From Streptomyces sp. NBC_01669 (GTDB taxonomy: Bacteria; Actinomycetota; Actinomycetes; Streptomycetales; Streptomycetaceae), in assembly GCF_026339735.1 (NCBI RefSeq), contig NZ_JAPEQG010000002.1:496001-560000 (forward strand): a stretch of DNA of 64,000 bases, in the 5' to 3' direction. This document shows positions 32,131 through 40,771 of the stretch, in pieces (the first letter of the stretch is position 1; each line of letters begins with the position of its first letter). The notes under the pieces were generated by a model. It made no database searches, was not told the DNA's origin, and was given only the letters and a program-made list of their open reading frames with translations. The position numbers and the translations under genes were made by a program.

Positions 32131-33207
32131 TCAGGCCGTGGGTACGCCGACCGCATCCCACGCCTGGAGTACCGCATCGCGCTCCTGCGGCCCGTAGGCG
32201 TCGGCGGCGTCCGCGGTCAGCCGTGCGAAGGACGTGAAGTCGGCGTCGCTGGCGAGCATGCCACTGGTGAGCACGTCGTACCAGATACGGCCGGCACCAT
32301 CCCAGGCGTGGGCGCCAAGCTGGGTGGCGGCGAGGTAGAAAGCGCGGTTGGGGATGCCCGAGTTGATGTGCACGCCGCCATTGTCGGCGAAGGTCTGCAC
32401 AAAGTCGCTCATGTGGGCAGGCTGCGGATCCTTGCCGAGCTCATCGTCGTCGTACGCGGTGCCGGGCGCCTTCATCGAGCGCAGCGCGACGCCCTGTACT
32501 CCGGGGCGCAGCAGTTCCTCTCCGATCAGCCAGTTTGCTTCCTCGGTTGTCTCGCCCTTGGCGTACTGCTCGACCAGGGACCCGAATACGTCGGACAGGT
32601 GCTCGTTCAGGGCTCCGGACTGGCCCATGTACGCCAGGTTGGCGGTGTATTGGGTGACGCCGTGGGTGAGCTCGTGGCCGATGACGTCGGGGGACTGAGT
32701 GAAGTCACCGAAGATGTGCCCGTCCCCGTCGCCGAAGACCATCTGCTCGCCGTCCCAGAAGGCATTGTCGTAGTCCCAGCGGTAGTGAATGCTGGCGTCC
32801 AGCGGGAGGCCGGCCCCGTCGATGGACGAGCGGGACAGGATCTGCAGATAGAAGTCGAAGGTGGCTCCAAGGCCGTCGTAGGCGTGATTGACCGAGGTGT
32901 CCGGTACGTCGGCCTCGCCCTCTCCGCGTATGCGTCTGCCGGGCAACTCCTGCCGGTGCTCGACGTCGCAGACGGTGCGGTCGGAGTGGTCGGGGCCGCG
33001 CGTCGGCGCGGCGGCGGTCGGGCCGATCTCGGCCGTCAGCCTGCGTTGGACGCGTTCTGCCGCGTCGAGCGCAAGGGTGCGGCGGGCAGGCTCGTGCACG
33101 GCCGGGTCCTCAGCTCGGGCCAGCCGGTTGAGCAGATGCGGCGGCACGATCGCACACGGCGTCGTGGCCACAGACCTGAGCGAGGAGCGCCGGATGTCGT
33201 CGGTCAT
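32131..33207 (-). CDS. M4 metallopeptidase, protealysin-like
   Basis: The 358-residue protein starts at ATG 33207 (MTDDIRRSS). An N-terminal PCAIVPPHLLNRL segment matches the short protealysin-type propeptide rather than a long FTP/PepSY proregion. The catalytic part has VIGHELTHGVTQYTANLAY (HExxH) and GALNEHLSDVFGSL (third zinc ligand), then DNGGVHINSGIPNRAFYLAA with the substrate-site histidine. No signal peptide is seen, as for protealysins, which leave the cell by other routes or act inside. A longer upstream frame has no family similarity. Confidence 0.9.
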   Translation of the reverse strand: MTDDIRRSSLRSVATTPCAIVPPHLLNRLARAEDPAVHEPARRTLALDAAERVQRRLTAEIGPTAAAPTRGPDHSDRTVCDVEHRQELPGRRIRGEGEADVPDTSVNHAYDGLGATFDFYLQILSRSSIDGAGLPLDASIHYRWDYDNAFWDGEQMVFGDGDGHIFGDFTQSPDVIGHELTHGVTQYTANLAYMGQSGALNEHLSDVFGSLVEQYAKGETTEEANWLIGEELLRPGVQGVALRSMKAPGTAYDDDELGKDPQPAHMSDFVQTFADNGGVHINSGIPNRAFYLAATQLGAHAWDGAGRIWYDVLTSGMLASDADFTSFARLTADAADAYGPQERDAVLQAWDAVGVPTA

Positions 33208-33439
33208 GGGATGTGCTCCGATCGGTGCGGTAGCGCACCTCATCCGCCTGACGCTCGCGCTTTTCGCGGGTGGTGGCACGCGTGCCGACATTGGACTGAA
33301 GTGGTTGACGAACAGCGTCATCGTCGTCTGATCCGAGACCCGTATGTCCACCTCGAGGCAGTCCCGTGAAAACAGTGCTGCTGGTCCCTCAGATGCTGCT
33401 GCGAGCCGTCGACGCCTGCGACGAACGTAAGGCACTGCC

Positions 33440-33838
33440 CCCGCGATACTGGGCACGGACATACTCAAGGAAGTCGACGGGACCAACTACCTGAAGAGCA
33501 CGCACCTCCGCCTTGAGATGCCGCGGCGCGAGAACGTCTTCATGTCGAAGGTGGCCAATTGCTGTGCCGAGAATGGAGTTCTCTCCCTGGAGGAGAAGAC
33601 GCTTCCGGTTTCAACAGGCGATCCATGCGCGCGCGTGCTATGGCATCAGTTTCCGCCCGTCACCAGAGGCCTGCAACTCAGCGTCCAGCAGCTCCGGCCG
33701 TGGCCCGTCACTACAGCCAGGTCTCACCGAGGGGGCGGCATTGGCCTCGGCGCCAGCACCGAGGCCAATGCCCCCAAAGTCAGGGCAAGTTGGCGCAACT
33801 CGGCGTGGGTTTCCGGACGAGGCTCCACGGCGTGAGAC
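33440..33838 (+). other. Unrecognised protein-like fragment
   Basis: One plus frame reads APAILGTDILKEVDGTNYLK, STHLRLEMPRRENVFMSKVA and NCCAENGVLSLEEKTLPVST, with real-protein character, then becomes low quality. No start codon with a ribosome site fits its beginning, so it is probably a gene fragment. I cannot place the family. It lies between the M4 peptidase and transposase remnants; 33208-33439 is otherwise empty. Confidence 0.35.
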
Positions 33839-33949
33839 GGTTTCCGGTCGCGCGATCAGGCCGGATTGGGCATCTTGCCGACATGCCCGAGATATGGATG
33901 CCGCAGGCCATCAAGACGGTGCGGGTGCCGATTATTACGTCCGGGCACG

Positions 33950-34698
33950 TCAAGCGGCGTGTGCGTACTCGTGGAGGACCCCGCCGAGTCGGTCACGTCG
34001 ATGGACGTCCAGCCGGTGGAGTCGGTCGGGTTCGGTGATCGGCTCGGGGGCTGGCCGCAGGGGTGCTGCGCTGTGCAGGGTGCGGTGGGGCCGATGCTGA
34101 TTGTAGAAGGCTTCGAACTCGCCGAGTGCGTGGAGCAGGTGGGCCTGGTTCCAGATCGAGGTCCGGTCGAGGAGCTCGTGCCTGCAGGTCTGCACCCAGC
34201 GTTCCGTGATCGAGTTCATGCGGGGAACACGGATGCCTGTGGTGATGATCTCGATGTCCTCGGCCTCGAAGACGGCGTCGAACGCACGGGTGAACTTGCT
34301 GTCACGGTCCCTGATCAGGTGCGTTACGGTGGCGCCGGCGTCCTGGAGGTCCATCACGACGTTTCTCGCGGCCTGGGTGGCCCAGTCCACGGTGGGGTGT
34401 GCGGTGGCGCCGAGGATGCAGATGCGGCAGTTGGCGTGCTCGATGACGGAGAAGACATACAGCGTTACGCCGTTCACGGTGATGGCGGTGAAGAAGTCGC
34501 AGGCCGGGATCGCGTGGGCCTGGGCGCGCAGGAACGCGGCCCAGGTCTGGCGGTCACGTTCGGGAGCAGGCTCGATGCCGTGCTGCCTTCAGAATCTCCC
34601 ACACCGTGGAAGGTGCAACCTTGATACCGAGGGCAGCGAGTTCCCCGTGGATCCTTCTGTAGCCCATCCTGTGGGGCTCGAAAAGTCGTCGTTGCAGG
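33950..34698 (-). pseudogene. Integrase-core transposase, frameshifted
   Basis: Frames read RRLFEPHRMGYRRIHGELAA and KVAPSTVWEILKAA, then after a shift near 34575 GIEPAPERDRQTWAAFLRAQ, FFTAITVNGVTLYVFSVIEH, VTHLIRDRDSKFTRAFDAVF and RMNSITERWVQTCRHELLDR, ending at 33950. The catalytic Asp residues and Glu (TERW) are visible. It lacks its N-terminus and has a frameshift. The 45091-45381 fragment is a close relative. Confidence 0.82.
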
Positions 34699-34791
34699 TC
34701 ACGTGGCGTATCGATACTCGTTGATGATGCCGCCGAGGACCCTGGTGCGGAGCAGGCTTCGGTCGTCGAGGTCGTGCACGATTGCGGGCTG
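34699..34791 (-). pseudogene. C-terminal tip of another integrase-core transposase
   Basis: The frame reads AIVHDLDDRSLLRTRVLGGI then INEYRYAT and stop at 34699. It matches the usual end of the Streptomyces integrase-core transposase (SRRLLRTRVLGGVINEYRY). It directly abuts the previous remnant and the truncated acyl-CoA dehydrogenase, and so marks the breakpoint of that gene. Confidence 0.75.
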
Positions 34792-34864
34792 CTCGGTCGC
34801 GCTGGGCGGTAGCTGTTGCCGGGATCGGTGCGGCCGGTGTCCGTTGTAGGGGTCCCGGTAGGCA

Positions 34865-35162
34865 GAGGGAGCACGAAGAGCTCGTTGGAGCCCGCCACCT
34901 GCTGGGTGGTGGCGCAGACCCGCGCGACCTCCTCGGCGGCGACGACGGCGACGAGGCGGTCGGCCCCTTCACCGCCGTACTCGGCAGGGATCGTGAGGGT
35001 GTGGAGGCGAGCGGCGACGAGTGCCTTCAGGGACTGCTCCGGGAACGCACTCCGGTCGTCGACCTCAGCGGCGTGCGGTGCGATCCGATCCTCGGCGACC
35101 TCACGGACGACGGCGCGCAGCTCGAGGTAGTCGGCGTCGAGGCCGAAGGTGGGCCGGCTCAT
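34865..35162 (-). pseudogene. Acyl-CoA dehydrogenase, N-terminal fragment
   Basis: From ATG 35162, overlapping the amidohydrolase stop, about 98 residues remain: FGLDADYLELRAVVREVAED, IPAEYGGEGADRLVAVVAAE and CATTQQVAGSNELFVLP. These are the N-terminal helical domain of acyl-CoA dehydrogenases. The FAD-binding and catalytic parts are gone, replaced by transposase debris. The frame runs on without homology. It was the last gene of a five-gene degradation operon. Confidence 0.78.
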
Positions 35163-36055
35163 CGGACGTCTCCGAGGCCGAGCACGCGCAGCGCGTTCTC
35201 CTTGAGCAGCAGCGGCTTGACCGCGTCCTTGATCTCCAGCGCGGCGAGGTCGCCGAACCAGCGGTCCGGCGTGATGACCGGGAAGTCGGACCCGAACAGC
35301 ACCTTGTGGCGCAGCGGCCCGTTGAGCTGCCTGACCAGCTGCTGCGGGAAGTACTTCGGTGACCAGCCGGACAGGTCGATGTAGACGTTCGCCTTGTGGG
35401 TGGCGATCGAGATCTGGGTGTCGACCCATGGCACGGCGGGGTGCGCCATCACGATCGTCAGCTCCGGGTGATCGGCTGCGACGTCGTCGAGGAGCGCCGG
35501 GTCGCAGTAGCGCAGCTTGATCCCACGACCGCCCGGCAGGCCTGCTCCGATGCCGGTCTGTCCGGTGTGGAAGAGCGCGACCACGCCGAGTTCCTCGAGC
35601 GTCGACCACAGGCCGGAGAAGGCGGGATCGTCGGGAGCGAACGCCTGGAGGCCGGGGTGGAACTTGAAACCCTTGACGCCGTAGTCCTCGACGAGGCGGC
35701 GTGCCTGCGCAATCGCGTCCGCGCCGCGGTGCGGGTCGACCGACCCGAAGGGGATGAGCACGTCGGCGTGTGCGGCGGCCTGCTCGGCGATCTCCTCGCT
35801 CGAGAGCGGCGGGTGACCGAGGCCGGTGCCGGCGTCGATCGTGAAGATCACCGCCGCCATGTTCCGCTCACGGTAGTAGGCGGCGAGGTCGTCGACGGTC
35901 GGCGTCCGGGGGTGATCGCCACGGAAGTACGCCGCGGAGGCATCCATCAGCTCCTGATCGAGGGAGAGGTGCCCATGATGGTCGGCTTCGACGTGGGTAT
36001 GGAAGTCGAGCGCTGTGATGGCATCGGTGTCGATGCGGGAGGTGTAGACGGTCAT
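35159..36055 (-). CDS. Amidohydrolase-2 family metal-dependent hydrolase
   Basis: The 298-residue protein has the TIM-barrel amidohydrolase pattern: LDFHTHVEADHHG (metal HxH), VKGFKFHPGLQAFAP, VALFHTGQTGIG, TIVMAHPAVPWVD and KVLFGSDFPVITP. Members hydrolyse or decarboxylate ring-cleavage acids and lactones. It overlaps the acyl-CoA dehydrogenase start by ATGA and lies 18 bases after the hydroxyacyl-CoA dehydrogenase, so it is within the operon. The exact reaction is not inferable. Confidence 0.88.
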   Translation of the reverse strand: MTVYTSRIDTDAITALDFHTHVEADHHGHLSLDQELMDASAAYFRGDHPRTPTVDDLAAYYRERNMAAVIFTIDAGTGLGHPPLSSEEIAEQAAAHADVLIPFGSVDPHRGADAIAQARRLVEDYGVKGFKFHPGLQAFAPDDPAFSGLWSTLEELGVVALFHTGQTGIGAGLPGGRGIKLRYCDPALLDDVAADHPELTIVMAHPAVPWVDTQISIATHKANVYIDLSGWSPKYFPQQLVRQLNGPLRHKVLFGSDFPVITPDRWFGDLAALEIKDAVKPLLLKENALRVLGLGDVR

Positions 36056-36073
36056 GTCATCCTTCTCGGTGGT

Positions 36074-37021
36074 TCAGGGCAGCGCGGTGTGCCGGCGCTT
36101 GGACTCGAGGAGTGCGATCAGCAGTTCGTCGCGGTCGGTGACGAGATCGCGCTGGTCGATGCCGGCGAGCTCGTCGTCGACGCCGGCGACCAGCAGGTCG
36201 ACGAGCGCCGGGCTGAGCCGCGCGGGCCGCAGGTCCTTCATCCACTCCTCGGCGGGCGGGCCGAGGTGCTCCAGCGTGTGGGTCATGCCGCCGACGCCCC
36301 CGGAGAGGTGCTGGTTGACCAGCGGTCCGAGGAGTGCCCAGCGCAGCCCTGGCCCTTGGGAAATGGCGGCGTCGATGTCGGCGACCGAGGCGACGCCGCG
36401 CTCGACGAGCGAATATGCCTCCTGCCACAGCGCTACCTGCAAACGGTTGGTCACGTGCCCGGGCAGCTCCTGGCGTACGTGAATGGGCCGCTTGCCGACG
36501 CTCGCGTAGAACCGCATCGCGGTGGTGACGGCGGCCTCGCTCGTGAGGGCGCCGGGCACCACCTCCACCAGCGGGATCAGATGGGCGGGGTTGAAGGGGT
36601 GCCCCACCAGCACCCGCTCCGGGTGCCGGGAGCACATCGCCTGCAGCTGCGAGGGCATCAGCCCCGAGGAGCTGCTGGCGACCACCGTGTCGGCGGGCGC
36701 GGCTTCGTCGATGGCGGCGAAGAGCTCCCGCTTGAGGGCGATCTGCTCGGGACCGCTCTCCTGCACGAACGCGGCCGGCCCGACCGCAGTGGCGACGTCG
36801 GCGACGAAGCTCAGCCGGTCGGGTGACGCCCCGGCGGCGAGGCCGAGCCGGGTCAGGGCCAGCCAGGCGTCGGCCACCGCGGCGCGCAGCCTGTCCTCGG
36901 CCCCGGCGGCGGGGTCGTGGGCGATGACATCGTGGCCGGCCGCGAGGAAGAGCGCGGCCCAGCTCGCGCCGATGACGCCGGTGCCGACGACCGCGACCGG
37001 TCCGGTGGCGGGTGTCGTCAT
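36074..37021 (-). CDS. 3-hydroxyacyl-CoA dehydrogenase / carnitine-dehydrogenase-like
   Basis: The 315-residue protein starts MTTPATGPVAVVGTGVIGAS, an NAD-binding Rossmann start. It has VQESGPEQIALKRELFAAID, SSSSGLMPSQLQ and the active-site histidine region GHPFNPAHLIPLVEVVPG. This pattern fits the L-carnitine dehydrogenase branch of the 3HCDH family, though other 3-hydroxy acids are possible. It overlaps the synthetase gene by ATGA. Confidence 0.9.
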   Translation of the reverse strand: MTTPATGPVAVVGTGVIGASWAALFLAAGHDVIAHDPAAGAEDRLRAAVADAWLALTRLGLAAGASPDRLSFVADVATAVGPAAFVQESGPEQIALKRELFAAIDEAAPADTVVASSSSGLMPSQLQAMCSRHPERVLVGHPFNPAHLIPLVEVVPGALTSEAAVTTAMRFYASVGKRPIHVRQELPGHVTNRLQVALWQEAYSLVERGVASVADIDAAISQGPGLRWALLGPLVNQHLSGGVGGMTHTLEHLGPPAEEWMKDLRPARLSPALVDLLVAGVDDELAGIDQRDLVTDRDELLIALLESKRRHTALP

Positions 37022-39003
37022 CGCTCGCTCTCCGCGTGGGTGCGGGCGTACTCGGCGTACGCGTCGAGGGCCGAGGGGTCGACAAGGGCTCCGGGCGAAG
37101 CGGCTTCCTCGGGGGCCGTGCCGCGCAGGATCTTCTTGACCGGGACCTCGAGCTTCTTACCGGTGCGGCTGTAGGGGACGGCGGGGACCGGGACGATCGT
37201 GTCCGGCACGTGGCGCGGCGACAGCGCGGTGCGGATAGCCTTGACCAGCCTGGCCTTCAGCGCATCGTCGAGGGGCGCCCCATCGGCCGGTACGACGAAG
37301 AGGATCAGCTCGCCCATGCCACCGTGCGGGTCCTCCAGGTGGACGATGACGCTGTCGCTCACCTCTGGCACGTCCTGCAGGACCCGGTAGAACTCGGCGG
37401 TGCCGAGCCGGACGCCGCCCCGGTTCAGCGTCGCGTCCGATCGGCCGGTGATGATGCAGGAGCCGACGCTGGAGAAGCGGCACCAGTCGCCGAAGCGGAA
37501 GACGCCGTCGTACTCCTCGAAGTAGGCAGCACTCAGGCGGCTGCCCCCCTCGTCGCCCCAGAAGCCGATCGGCATCGACGGCATCGGCGAGGTGATGACG
37601 AGCTCGCCGAGCTCCCCGACGACGACGTTCCCGTCCCGATCGAAGGCCTTGATGTCGACCCCGAGCGTGGGACCCGACATCTCACCGACGTAGACCGGCG
37701 TGAGCGGAGAGGCCTGGACGGTGCCGGTGCACACGTCGGTGCCGCCGCTGCCGACGTTGAGCACGATCCGGTTACCGAACTGCTCGTCGACCCAGCGGAA
37801 CCCCTCGGCGGGGAACGGGCTGCCGACGACGCCGAGCTGGCGCAGCCGACTGAGGTCGAACTCCTCCGCCGGGCGGATGCCCTCCTTGCGGCACGACATG
37901 AGGTAACCCGGGCTGGCGCCCATCAGCGTGGCGCCGGTCTCCTCGGCGAGGCGCCACTGGTAGCGCAGGTCGGGGTGGAGCGGGTTGCCGTCGATCATCA
38001 CCATGCCGGCCCGCACGAGCAGGGCCGAGACCATGCTGTTCCACATCATCCAGGCCGTGGTGGTGAACCACAGCAGCCTGTCCCCGGGGCCGAGGTCCCA
38101 GTGGAAGGTGTGGGCCTTCAGGTGCTCGAGGAGGATGCCGCCGTGGCGGTGGACGATCGCCTTGGGCTGTCCGGTGGTTCCGGACGAGTAGAGGATGTAG
38201 AGGGGGTGGTCGAACGGCACCGGCTCGAACGTCAGCGGCGCGTCGGTCTCGGCGAGCAGATCGGTCCACGACACGGTGTCGTCGAGTGCGAGCGGACCGT
38301 AGGGCACGTGGACGACGTGCTCGGCCGTCGTGAGCGCGGCGCGGATCTCGGCGACGTCGGCGCGCTTGTCGATCTGCTTCTCGCCGTAGGTGTAGCCGGC
38401 CACGGCGAGCAGCACCCTCGGCTCGATCTGCGCGAAGCGGTCGATCACACTGCGGGCACCGAACTCGGGGGCGCAGCTGGACCAGATCGCACCGAGACTG
38501 GCGGTGGCGAGGAAGGCGACGAGGGTCTCGGGACAGTTGGGCAGGTGCGCCGCGACCCGGTCGCCACGGCGGACACCTAGGCGCACGAGACCCGCGCGGA
38601 CGCGACGGACCTGGTCGGCAAGCTCGGCGAAGGTTACCTCGATGGGCTCACGGGTCTGCGAGACCGCCACGACCGCGACGGTGTCGGCGTCCTCGGGCAC
38701 GCCGAAGCAGTGCTCGGCGTAGTTGAGGGTCGCGCCGGGGAACCACTGGGCACCGGGCATGGTGCGGACCGGCAGCACCGCCTCGTACGGCGCGTGGGCC
38801 TTGACGTTGAAGTACTGCCAGATGCTCTCCCAGAAGTCCTCCAGCTGCGTCACCGACCACTGCTGCAGCTCGTCCCAGGTGGCAAGCTCCAGGCCCTTCT
38901 CCTCACGCAGCCAGCGCAGGTAGTCCTGCACCCGCGCACGGGCGACGTTGTCGGGGTGCGGCTCGTGGAGCAGCTCGGCTTCGGGCTTGACGGTGGTGGT
39001 CAT
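37018..39003 (-). CDS. Acetoacetyl-CoA synthetase
   Basis: The 661-residue adenylate-forming enzyme starts at ATG 39003, overlapping the crotonase stop. Core motifs are LYILYSSGTTGQPKAIVHRH (ATP loop), WFTTTAWMMWNSMVSALL, VGSGGTDVCTG and FRFGDWCRF, with the C-terminal lysine in YSRTGKKLEVPVKKIL. FPGATLNYAEHCF is typical of acetoacetyl-CoA synthetases. It activates acetoacetate or a similar oxo acid with CoA in the cytoplasm, linking the neighbouring hydroxyacyl-CoA dehydrogenase and crotonase. The open frame upstream of ATG 39003 is only the shadow of the preceding gene. Confidence 0.92.
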   Translation of the reverse strand: MTTTVKPEAELLHEPHPDNVARARVQDYLRWLREEKGLELATWDELQQWSVTQLEDFWESIWQYFNVKAHAPYEAVLPVRTMPGAQWFPGATLNYAEHCFGVPEDADTVAVVAVSQTREPIEVTFAELADQVRRVRAGLVRLGVRRGDRVAAHLPNCPETLVAFLATASLGAIWSSCAPEFGARSVIDRFAQIEPRVLLAVAGYTYGEKQIDKRADVAEIRAALTTAEHVVHVPYGPLALDDTVSWTDLLAETDAPLTFEPVPFDHPLYILYSSGTTGQPKAIVHRHGGILLEHLKAHTFHWDLGPGDRLLWFTTTAWMMWNSMVSALLVRAGMVMIDGNPLHPDLRYQWRLAEETGATLMGASPGYLMSCRKEGIRPAEEFDLSRLRQLGVVGSPFPAEGFRWVDEQFGNRIVLNVGSGGTDVCTGTVQASPLTPVYVGEMSGPTLGVDIKAFDRDGNVVVGELGELVITSPMPSMPIGFWGDEGGSRLSAAYFEEYDGVFRFGDWCRFSSVGSCIITGRSDATLNRGGVRLGTAEFYRVLQDVPEVSDSVIVHLEDPHGGMGELILFVVPADGAPLDDALKARLVKAIRTALSPRHVPDTIVPVPAVPYSRTGKKLEVPVKKILRGTAPEEAASPGALVDPSALDAYAEYARTHAESER

Positions 39004-39815
39004 CGGCGCGGCTCCTGGTCGCTCGGGGCGGCCGCGACCTTGGCCGCGCGGCCGGAGAGGAAGTCGGCCATGCGCTGCTTGGCCTCGGTGCTGCTCTGGG
39101 CGACGGCGGCCATCAGGGATTCGAGGACGTATCCGGTCTCGGGATCGGCCTCGGCGATGCGCGGAAGCGCCTGGAGGACGGCGAAGTTGGTCACCGGGGA
39201 GTTGCCGGCAATGCGTCCGGCCAGTTCGAGGGCCTTGTCGAGGCCCTCCCCCGCTGCGACCTGGTAGTCGGCGAGGCCGAGGGTCGTGCCCTCGGTGGCG
39301 GAGAGCACCCGTCCGGTCAGCATCATGTCGGTCATCCGCTGCACGCCGATCAGCCGCGAGACGCGCACCGAGGCGCCGCCGCCGACGAACAGCCCGCGCT
39401 GGCCCTCGGGCAGGGCGAAGAAGGCCGAGTCCTCGGCGACGCGGAGGTGGGCAACCGTGGCCAGCTCCAGACCGCCGCCGACGACGGCGCCCTTCAGTAC
39501 GGCGATCACCGGGACCGGCGCCGACTGCACCTTGCCGAGTGCCTCGTGCCACATCCGGGAGTGGTGCACGCCCTCGACGGCGTCACGCTCGCTGAGCTCG
39601 CCCAGGTCCAGGCCGGCACAGAAGTGGTCACCCTCGGCGGCGAGGATCACCGCCTTGGCCGAGCTCGGCAGATCGGCGAAGAAGCGACCGATGGCGAGGA
39701 TCGTCTCGTCGTCGAGAGCGTTGCGCTTATGCGTACGGGAGAGGGTGAGGATCGCGACCTCGTCGCGATCCTCCACGTGCAGGGAATCGGGAAACGCCCA
39801 GGGGGAAGTGTCCAC
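39000..39815 (-). CDS. Enoyl-CoA hydratase/isomerase (crotonase family)
   Basis: The 271-residue crotonase has the oxyanion-hole segments GDHFCAGLDLGEL and VVGGGLELATVAHLRVAE, and LPEGQRGLFVGGGASVRVSR. The usual catalytic glutamates are seen in LPEGQRG. It is the first gene of the operon, facing a MarR regulator across two operators. It may hydrate or isomerise an enoyl-CoA in the degradation pathway; the substrate is unknown. Confidence 0.92.
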   Translation of the reverse strand: MDTSPWAFPDSLHVEDRDEVAILTLSRTHKRNALDDETILAIGRFFADLPSSAKAVILAAEGDHFCAGLDLGELSERDAVEGVHHSRMWHEALGKVQSAPVPVIAVLKGAVVGGGLELATVAHLRVAEDSAFFALPEGQRGLFVGGGASVRVSRLIGVQRMTDMMLTGRVLSATEGTTLGLADYQVAAGEGLDKALELAGRIAGNSPVTNFAVLQALPRIAEADPETGYVLESLMAAVAQSSTEAKQRMADFLSGRAAKVAAAPSDQEPRR

Positions 39816-39830
39816 GTCACACCTAAATCA

Positions 39831-39879
39831 ACAGGAAACCTGACAGTCATCGACTGTGGAGTACAATCAGGTTTCCTGT
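39831..39879. promoter_or_regulatory. Two MarR-type operators CAGG-AAA-CCTG
   Basis: ACAGGAAACCTGA at 39831-39843 and its exact reverse complement at 39867-39879 lie between the divergent crotonase and MarR genes. Each arm is itself palindromic (CAGG-N3-CCTG), so there are two identical dimer sites with centres 36 bp apart. They probably let the MarR protein repress both promoters. Confidence 0.82.
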
Positions 39880-39911
39880 CAATTGTTTGGGCGATAAGAA
39901 GTGGGAACGAC

Positions 39912-40343
39912 ATGCCCGGGAGACCTTCGAACGGCCCCTCGCTGCTCTACTTGGTCAAGAGGCTCGAACTTGCCATCCGGGCCCAGCTCGACGAGATGCT
40001 CCGCGACTCCGGCGTGACGACGCTTCAGTACACGGCGCTCACCGTCCTGGCCCACCGTGACGGGATCTCCGCGGCCCAGCTGGCCCGCGACTCCTTCGTC
40101 ACACCCCAGTCGATGGCGGACATGCTCCGCCTCCTGGACAACTGCGGACTGATCCGCCGCGAGCCCAACCCACAGAGCAAGCGCGAGGTCCTGGTCCATA
40201 TCTCCGACGCCGGGCGTGCGTTCCTGCGAGACTACGCCGCACCGGTGGCCGAGCTCGAGGACCGCGTGCTCGAAGGACTCACGCCCGCCGAGGCTGCCGC
40301 CTTCCGCTCGGCACTCCAGACCGGCTGGCAACGCCTGCTCTGA
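39912..40343 (+). CDS. MarR-family regulator
   Basis: ATG 39912 gives a 143-residue winged-helix protein: LLYLVKRLELAIRAQLDEML, VTTLQYTALTVLAHRDGISA, RDSFVTPQSMADMLRLLDNC, GLIRREPNPQSKREVLVHIS. It is complete and typical in size. Its divergence from the CoA operon and the twin operators in between point to it as the local repressor, released by an intermediate (perhaps an acyl-CoA). Confidence 0.92.
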   Translation: MPGRPSNGPSLLYLVKRLELAIRAQLDEMLRDSGVTTLQYTALTVLAHRDGISAAQLARDSFVTPQSMADMLRLLDNCGLIRREPNPQSKREVLVHISDAGRAFLRDYAAPVAELEDRVLEGLTPAEAAAFRSALQTGWQRLL

Positions 40344-40559
40344 CAGAGGCACCCCGAACCCTCGGGGGAAAAATCCCGACAACGCGACGGGCGACGGGCC
40401 AAGTTGGCCGGTATGACTCTTGCCGCCGAGGAAGAGGCGCACGACGCGACCTCTCTGCAATCGCACCTGCGCGCAGGCGGGATCGTGGCCAAGGTTCGAG
40501 AGACGAGCAGCTTCACCGCGCACTTCCGCAACGCCCAACGCGGCGGGATCATGCTCGGC

Positions 40560-40771
40560 CGCGTACGAGCCGACGAGCACGACTCCTACAACTGTCGTCG
40601 CAGCGCAAGTGGCTGCGGGTGCACAACACGCACGAGTGGCACGACTTCTACAGCAGGCACAACGTCGAAGACCTGCGCCGCTTCCTCGACCACGTCCTCA
40701 AGGGCGAGAACAACGCCCTTGGTGGGATGCTGGCGGCGTCTGCCGCCGAAGGAGGGGAAAGCAAGGCGTGA
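40560..40771 (+). pseudogene. CocE/NonD hydrolase-like fragment
   Basis: One frame reads RADEHDSYN; after a shift it continues SSQRKWLRVHNTHEWHDFYS, RHNVEDLRRFLDHVLKGENN and ends SKA-stop at 40769. The KWLRVH...RFLDHVLKG part matches the middle of CocE/Xaa-Pro-dipeptidyl-peptidase hydrolases. Only about 65 residues remain. Its stop overlaps the next GTG start (GTGA), a trace of the old operon. Bases 40344-40559 show no assignable gene. Confidence 0.6.
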
